A stretch of 64,000 bases of DNA. Source: Slackia sp. GTDB taxonomy: Bacteria; Actinomycetota; Coriobacteriia; Anaerosomatales; Anaerosomataceae. The position numbers and the translations under genes were made by a program. Under the pieces are notes generated by a model. That model did no database searches. It was given only the letters and a program-made list of their open reading frames with translations, and was not told the origin of the DNA. How positions within the stretch are numbered: the first letter of the stretch is position 1; every line of letters starts with the position of its first letter. This document shows positions 59,774-64,000 of the stretch, piece after piece. The stretch is from assembly GCA_020725885.1 (NCBI GenBank), contig DYEA01000007.1, forward strand, positions 1 to 64,000. Direction: 5' to 3'.

Positions 59774-60412
59774 GTGAGCGTTGCGGCCCGCATAGCGCTT
59801 GCCGCGGCGGCAGGGTTCGCGTTCGGGAGCATCCCGTTCGCCGTGATCGTGAGCCGCGTGTTCTTCCGCACGGACATCCGCCAGCACGGCAGCGGCAATC
59901 CCGGCGCGACCAACGTCTTCCGGACATTCGGCCCGCCGGCAGGCATCGCCGTCCTCGTCCTCGATGCCGCGAAAGGCGCCGCAGCGGTCGCGACGGCGCG
60001 CTGGCTCCTCGCTGGCATCGCCGAGCGCCCGTACGACTGGGGCATGGTCGTGGCGTCGCTCGCTGCGATAGCCGGCCACAGCTTCTCTCCCTTCATCGGC
60101 TTCAGGGGAGGGAAAGGGGTCGCGACGGCCGCCGGCGCGGTCGCCGTGCTCATGCCCGCTGGTTTCGCCGTCCTCCTCGCCACGTTCGTGAGCGTCCTCG
60201 TCATCGGCCGGATGGTGTCTCTCGGGTCCGTCACGCTCGCTCTGGAGTTTCCGGCGCTCGTGCTCCTGCTGTACGGCGACAGGACCGCGCTCGTCGCGTT
60301 CGGGTTCGCAGCCGGCGCGCTCGTGCTGTGGCGTCATCGCGCCAACGTCCGCCGGATCCTTCGCGGAGAGGAGCCGCGGATCGGGACGGCAGCGAGGGGT
60401 GATGCTGCGTGA
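59774..60412 (+). CDS. plsY: Acyl-phosphate:glycerol-3-phosphate acyltransferase
   Basis: A 212-residue integral membrane enzyme with about five to seven helices. GSIPFAVI, GSGNPGATNVFR, and GHSFSPFIGFRGGKGVATAAG are the three family motifs. It makes lysophosphatidic acid using glycerol-3-phosphate from GpsA, the next gene. GTG start 1 base after der. Confidence 0.96.
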   Translation: MSVAARIALAAAAGFAFGSIPFAVIVSRVFFRTDIRQHGSGNPGATNVFRTFGPPAGIAVLVLDAAKGAAAVATARWLLAGIAERPYDWGMVVASLAAIAGHSFSPFIGFRGGKGVATAAGAVAVLMPAGFAVLLATFVSVLVIGRMVSLGSVTLALEFPALVLLLYGDRTALVAFGFAAGALVLWRHRANVRRILRGEEPRIGTAARGDAA

Positions 60413-61437
60413 AGGGCGTCGCTGTGGTCGGCGCAGGATCGTGGGGCACCGCCGTCGCGGCGCTCCTCGGCGCCAAAGGGATCCGCGTGACGATGTGGGC
60501 ACGGGACGAGGAAGCCGCCGCCCGCATCACGGCTGAGCACCGCAACCCGAGGCACCTGTCCGACGTCGTCCTGCCCGACGCGGTCGTCGCCACCTCCGAC
60601 GTCCACGCGGCAGTGTCGGGCGCCGAGGTCGTCGTCGTCGCCACTCCGTCGCACGCGGTCCGCGACATCGCCGAGGCCATGCGCGGCGCCATCGGACCGC
60701 AGACGCCGGTCGTCTCGCTCGCCAAAGGCATCGAGCGGGGCACGCTGCTTCGCATGACCCAGGTGCTGGCCGAAGTGTTGGGGCGCCCAGAGCGGCTGGC
60801 GGCCCTGTCAGGCCCGAACCACGCCGAAGAGGTGAGCGTGGGCATCCCGTCGGCCACCGTCGTCGCCGCCTACGACGAGACGGTGGGGCTCGAGCTGCGC
60901 GATCTCTTCTCAACCCCCGCTTTCCGCGTCTACACGAACCCGGACGTCGTCGGCGTGGAGATCGCCGCCGCCACCAAGAACGTCATCGCCGTGGCCGCCG
61001 GCATGTCCGACGGCCTCGGCTACGGAGACAACACCAAGGCGACGCTCATGACGCGCGGGCTCGCCGAGATGGCGCGACTGGGCACCCGCCTCGGCGCCAA
61101 CCCGCTGACGTACATGGGACTGGCGGGCGTCGGCGACCTCATCGCGACGTGCACCTCGCGCCACAGCCGCAACCGTGCGCTCGGGGAGCACGTCGCCCGC
61201 GGCGGCACGGTCGAGAGCTTCGCTGAGCAGACGCGGATGGTCGCCGAGGGCGCGCTCGCGTGCGTCGCCGTAGACGAGCTCGGACGCCAGGCTGGCGTCG
61301 ACATGCCCATCACGCACCAGGTACGCGCTATCCTGTACGAGGGAGCGTCGGTGCGAAGCGCTGCCGGCGCCCTCATGGGGCGTGAGGCGAAAGACGAGCT
61401 CCACGGCATGGGGCTGGTCGACGACGAGGAGGCATGA
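60409..61437 (+). CDS. gpsA: NAD(P)H-dependent glycerol-3-phosphate dehydrogenase
   Basis: A 342-residue enzyme reducing dihydroxyacetone phosphate. GAGSWGTA (7-14), ALSGPNHAEEV, AAATKNVIAVAAG with the catalytic Lys, and GLAGVGDLIATCTS are typical. GTGA overlap with plsY. Confidence 0.96.
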   Translation: MKGVAVVGAGSWGTAVAALLGAKGIRVTMWARDEEAAARITAEHRNPRHLSDVVLPDAVVATSDVHAAVSGAEVVVVATPSHAVRDIAEAMRGAIGPQTPVVSLAKGIERGTLLRMTQVLAEVLGRPERLAALSGPNHAEEVSVGIPSATVVAAYDETVGLELRDLFSTPAFRVYTNPDVVGVEIAAATKNVIAVAAGMSDGLGYGDNTKATLMTRGLAEMARLGTRLGANPLTYMGLAGVGDLIATCTSRHSRNRALGEHVARGGTVESFAEQTRMVAEGALACVAVDELGRQAGVDMPITHQVRAILYEGASVRSAAGALMGREAKDELHGMGLVDDEEA

Positions 61438-62108
61438 TGTCGGGCGTGCTCATCGCGCCGTCGATACTGTCGGCGGACTTCACGGACCTCGCAGGCGCCG
61501 TCGCGTCCGTCGAAAGCGCCGGCGCGGACCTCGTGCACGTCGACGTGATGGACGGGCACTTCGTCCCGAACCTCACGGTCGGCCCTCCCGTCGTGCGAGC
61601 GCTCAAGCGTACGACGCGCCTGCCCCTCGACGTGCACCTGATGATCGACAACGCCGACGAGACCGTGGGGTGGTACCTGGACGCCGGAGCGGACATCGTG
61701 GTCGTGCACGTCGAGGCATGCCGCCACGTGCATCGCGTGATCCGCGCCATCAAGGACGCAGGGCGGGGCGCCGGCGTGTCGCTGAACCCCGGTACGCCGC
61801 TGTGCGCCGTCGAGCCGGTGCTCGCCGAAGTCGACCAGGTGCTCGTCATGAGCGTCGACCCGGGCTTCGGCGGCCAGAGCTTCATCCCGTCGTCGGTCGA
61901 CCGCATCCGCGAGCTTGCCCGCATGATCGAGGCAGCTCGCAGCAGCGCTCGCATCGCCGTCGACGGCGGCATCGACGCCGCTACCGCTCCCGCGGTCGTC
62001 GAAGCCGGCGCAACGGTCCTGGTCGCGGGCAACGCCATCTTCGGCGCGCCTGACCCGCCAGCGGCGCTCCACGCGCTGCGCGCGGCCGCGCTGTCCCGGC
62101 TTTGCTGA
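61434..62108 (+). CDS. rpe: Ribulose-phosphate 3-epimerase
   Basis: A 224-residue TIM barrel. APSILSADF, HVDVMDGHFVPNLTVGP, DVHLMI, VMSVDPGFGGQSFIP and VDGGID carry the metal ligands and catalytic Asp pair. ATGA overlap with gpsA; the second ATG at 61437 may be used instead. Confidence 0.96.
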   Translation: MMSGVLIAPSILSADFTDLAGAVASVESAGADLVHVDVMDGHFVPNLTVGPPVVRALKRTTRLPLDVHLMIDNADETVGWYLDAGADIVVVHVEACRHVHRVIRAIKDAGRGAGVSLNPGTPLCAVEPVLAEVDQVLVMSVDPGFGGQSFIPSSVDRIRELARMIEAARSSARIAVDGGIDAATAPAVVEAGATVLVAGNAIFGAPDPPAALHALRAAALSRLC

Positions 62109-62129
62109 CGGCCCTCGCGGTGCTACCAT
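62102..62129 (+). promoter_or_regulatory. Promoter of the riboflavin operon
   Basis: TTGCTG (62102-62107) and TACCAT (62124-62129), 16 bases apart, just upstream of the FMN aptamer. RNA would start near 62136, at the first aptamer helix. Confidence 0.5.
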
Positions 62130-62137
62130 ACTCCATG

Positions 62138-62253
62138 CTTTCTTCAGGGCGGGGTGCAAGTCCCCACCGGCGGTGACAGCCCGCGAACCCCGAGAGGGGC
62201 CGAACCGGTGAGATCCCGGTGCCGACGGTGACAGTCCGGATGGGAGAAGGAAG
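62138..62253 (+). ncRNA. FMN riboswitch (RFN element)
   Basis: The conserved RFN parts occur in order: AGGGCGGGGTG, CCCCACCGGCGGT, AGCCCGCGA, the GATCCCGGTGCCGACGGTGA region and GTCCGGATGGGAGAAGG. Helix P1 can form from CTTTCTTC (62138-62145) and GAAGGAAG (62246-62253). The ribD ribosome site GGAGAAGG (62243-62250) lies in that 3' strand, 6 bases before GTG. FMN binding should therefore hide the ribosome site directly. No terminator hairpin separates aptamer and gene. Confidence 0.96.
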
Positions 62254-62256
62254 GTC

Positions 62257-63405
62257 GTGCAAGGCGTGAGCCTGTTCGCTGACGACGCGCAGAGCATCGC
62301 CGATCCGTTCCTCCGACGCGCCTACGAGCTCGCCGAACGCGGGCGTGGCAGCACGAGCCCGAATCCATTGGTCGGGTGCGTGATCGTCCGCGACGGCGTG
62401 GTGGTGGCCGAGGGGTTCCACGAGCGCGCTGGCGGCGACCACGCAGAAGCGGCCGCGCTGAAGGCCGCCGGCCCTGCTGCAGCCGGCGCCACCGCCTACG
62501 TCACGCTCGAGCCGTGCAACCACTTCGGCAAGACGCCGCCGTGCGTGCAGGCCCTCGTCCGCGCTGGCGTCCGCGAAGTCGTCATCGGCATGCGGGACCC
62601 GAATCCGGACGTCTCAGGGGGCGGCGCCGAGGCGCTCGCCGACGCAGGCGTCGTGGTGCGGTTCGCGGACGACCCGTCTCCTTTCGAGCGCCAGAACGAG
62701 GCATGGCTCCATCGCCTGCGCACCGGCAGGCCGTTCGTGACCGCCAAAGCCGCATTGTCTCTGGACGGCAAGCCAGCCCTGACTGTCGGCAGAAGGGCCC
62801 GCATCACCGGCACCGGCGGCTCAAGAGCGACGATGCTGCTGCGCCGTCGCTCCTCGGCAGTCGCCGTCGGAGCCAACACGGCGTCGGTCGACGACCCGCA
62901 GCTGACTGTCCGCGACGAGTCCGGTAGCGCCGTCGAACGCCAGCCTGCCCGCATCGTTCTTTCACGCACCTCGGTCCCTCGTCCGACGCTCGGCATGCTC
63001 CGCGACGGCCACGGACCCGTGTACCTGGTAGTGTCCGACCGGGCGGACGAGCGGTGCATCCAGGAGTTCCGTCGCGCGGGCGGGACGGTGACGCAGTACC
63101 CGTACGCAGAAGGTCTACCCGCGGCGCTCGTCGCTGTCGCGTCCCTCGGGTTCGACGACCTGCTCGTCGAGGTCGGGCCGTCCTTGCTCACGGCGCTGCA
63201 CCGCGAGCGCCTCATCGACCGCTTGGCGGTCGTGACCGCAGGCGGGTTCGCCGGAAACGCCGCGCCGCCCGCATACCTCGGACCCGCAGACGCGGCCGCA
63301 TCGGACCTTGACCATCCCTACCGCGCAGAAGAGTGCGCGGTTTTCGAAGACGACGTCGTCGTGACGTGGGTGCCTCGAGCCCGCGATCTGGGAAGGAGCA
63401 GCTGA
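62257..63405 (+). CDS. ribD: Bifunctional riboflavin biosynthesis deaminase/reductase
   Basis: A 382-residue protein with two domains. N-terminal deaminase (about 15-160): SPNPLVGCV, the zinc motif GDHAEAAAL and TLEPCNHFGKTPPC. C-terminal reductase (about 165-375): KAALSLDGK, and SSAVAVGANTASVDDPQLTVR. It carries out the second and third steps after GTP cyclohydrolase II. GTG start right behind the riboswitch. Stop overlaps the ribE start by one base. Confidence 0.96.
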   Translation: MQGVSLFADDAQSIADPFLRRAYELAERGRGSTSPNPLVGCVIVRDGVVVAEGFHERAGGDHAEAAALKAAGPAAAGATAYVTLEPCNHFGKTPPCVQALVRAGVREVVIGMRDPNPDVSGGGAEALADAGVVVRFADDPSPFERQNEAWLHRLRTGRPFVTAKAALSLDGKPALTVGRRARITGTGGSRATMLLRRRSSAVAVGANTASVDDPQLTVRDESGSAVERQPARIVLSRTSVPRPTLGMLRDGHGPVYLVVSDRADERCIQEFRRAGGTVTQYPYAEGLPAALVAVASLGFDDLLVEVGPSLLTALHRERLIDRLAVVTAGGFAGNAAPPAYLGPADAAASDLDHPYRAEECAVFEDDVVVTWVPRARDLGRSS

Positions 63406-64000
63406 TGTTCACCGGCTTGATCGAGTGCGAGGGCGTCGTGACGCGGGCGGAGCGCGTCGGCGGAGGCATGCGGCTCGAGGTCTACGCCCCGGAGTTCGGA
63501 CGGGACATGGCCATCGGCGACTCTGTGGCCGTGGACGGCGTGTGCCTGACGATCGTGAAGTTCATCCGAGGAGCGTTCCTGGCCGACGTCAGCGGCGAGA
63601 CCCTCGACCGGACCACGCTGGGGCTGCTGGTCCAAGGCTCGAAGGTCAACCTCGAACGCGCGCTTCGCCTCTCTGACCGTCTCGGCGGACACCTGGTCAC
63701 CGGTCACGTAGACGGGATCGGGCGCCTGGAGCTGAGGCAGCCCGCCGGCGGATACACGGTCTACCAGTTCGGCGCGCCGCCGCAGGTGATGGAGTACGTG
63801 GTCGAGAAGGGGTCCATCGCCGTCGACGGGATCTCGCTCACCGTCGCTCGCACGAGCGACCGAGGCTTCACCGTCGCCGTCGTCCCCCAGACCGAGCGTG
63901 CGACGACGCTCAAAGACAAGCCCATCGGCGCGAGCGTGAACCTCGAAGCCGACGTGCTCGGCAAGTACGTCAAGCGCTTCGTGACCGCGTACCTCGAGCC
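63405..64000 (+). CDS. ribE: Riboflavin synthase alpha chain, 3' end outside window
   Basis: The first 198 residues are present and reach nearly full length. MFTGLIE opens the first lumazine-binding repeat (VDGVCLTIV, then GHLVTGHVDGIG). The second repeat begins near residue 100 (GSIAVDGISLTVA, then DVLGKYVKR). It dismutates two lumazines to riboflavin. GGAAGGAG lies upstream and the start overlaps the ribD stop. No stop codon before the window edge. Confidence 0.96.
   Translation, partial: MFTGLIECEGVVTRAERVGGGMRLEVYAPEFGRDMAIGDSVAVDGVCLTIVKFIRGAFLADVSGETLDRTTLGLLVQGSKVNLERALRLSDRLGGHLVTGHVDGIGRLELRQPAGGYTVYQFGAPPQVMEYVVEKGSIAVDGISLTVARTSDRGFTVAVVPQTERATTLKDKPIGASVNLEADVLGKYVKRFVTAYLE

Overview
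The window comes from a high-GC, apparently Gram-positive anaerobe or facultative anaerobe. The best guess is an actinobacterium of the Coriobacteriia type. The reasons are GTG/ATG starts with strong GGAGG sites, a secreted protein with three cell-wall-binding type 2 repeats, no outer-membrane genes, a complex I operon without nuoE, nuoF and nuoG, and a Clostridia/Coriobacteriia-like order of aroF-tyrA-aroA-cmk-plsC-ispH-der-plsY-gpsA. This assignment is inference. Every protein gene I accept lies on the + strand. The only minus-strand gene is a tRNA cut by the left edge.

Layout. (1) 1-3063: tRNA-Asn (partial, minus), tRNA-Met, a PASTA-amidase, a degenerate LytR-CpsA-Psr-like protein and an anchored protein of unknown function. 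(2) 3090-21640: a surface-polysaccharide locus with a chain-length/tyrosine-kinase protein, a Wzx-type flippase, a Wzy/ligase-type polymerase, four glycosyltransferases plus a WecG/TagA-type one, an acetyltransferase, two unusual phosphotransferase-like proteins, gmd and fcl, an initiating polyprenyl glycosylphosphotransferase, wecB and galE. The stretch 4967-15838 is visibly less GC-rich than its flanks and looks acquired or fast-evolving. (3) 21695-24511: a cell-wall-binding protein, tRNA-Val and a very acidic small protein.

(4) 24512-35911: a complex I operon, nuoA-B-C-D-H-[fusion]-J-K-L-M-N. NuoE, NuoF and NuoG are missing. In the nuoI position is a 679-residue protein in which a GltD/NfnB-like FAD-NAD(P) module appears to be inserted inside NuoI, between its N-terminal membrane-proximal segment and its 2[4Fe-4S] ferredoxin domain. 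It is the most striking object in the window and suggests a compact, built-in electron-input device. Upstream lie a good promoter and three dyad elements, one covering the -35 box. Downstream is a clear terminator, possibly ending a very short RNA of its own.

(5) 35966-44101: a FlgM-like small protein, a small membrane protein, an orphan PilB/GspE ATPase, nucleoside catabolism genes (deoB, pyrimidine-nucleoside phosphorylase), a DHH-CBS-CCA-adding enzyme fusion and a site-2-type protease. (6) 44157-50319: trpS, scpA, scpB, rluB and cobU-cobT-cobS-cobC, nearly all translationally coupled. (7) 50391-62108: hisC-like aminotransferase, aroF, tyrA and aroA, then cmk, plsC, ispH, a frameshifted radical-SAM DUF512 protein, der, plsY, gpsA and rpe. 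(8) 62102-64000: an FMN riboswitch followed by ribD and ribE, the latter cut by the right edge.

There is no stretch above 300 bases without a gene. I saw no CRISPR array, insertion sequence, integrase or replication origin.
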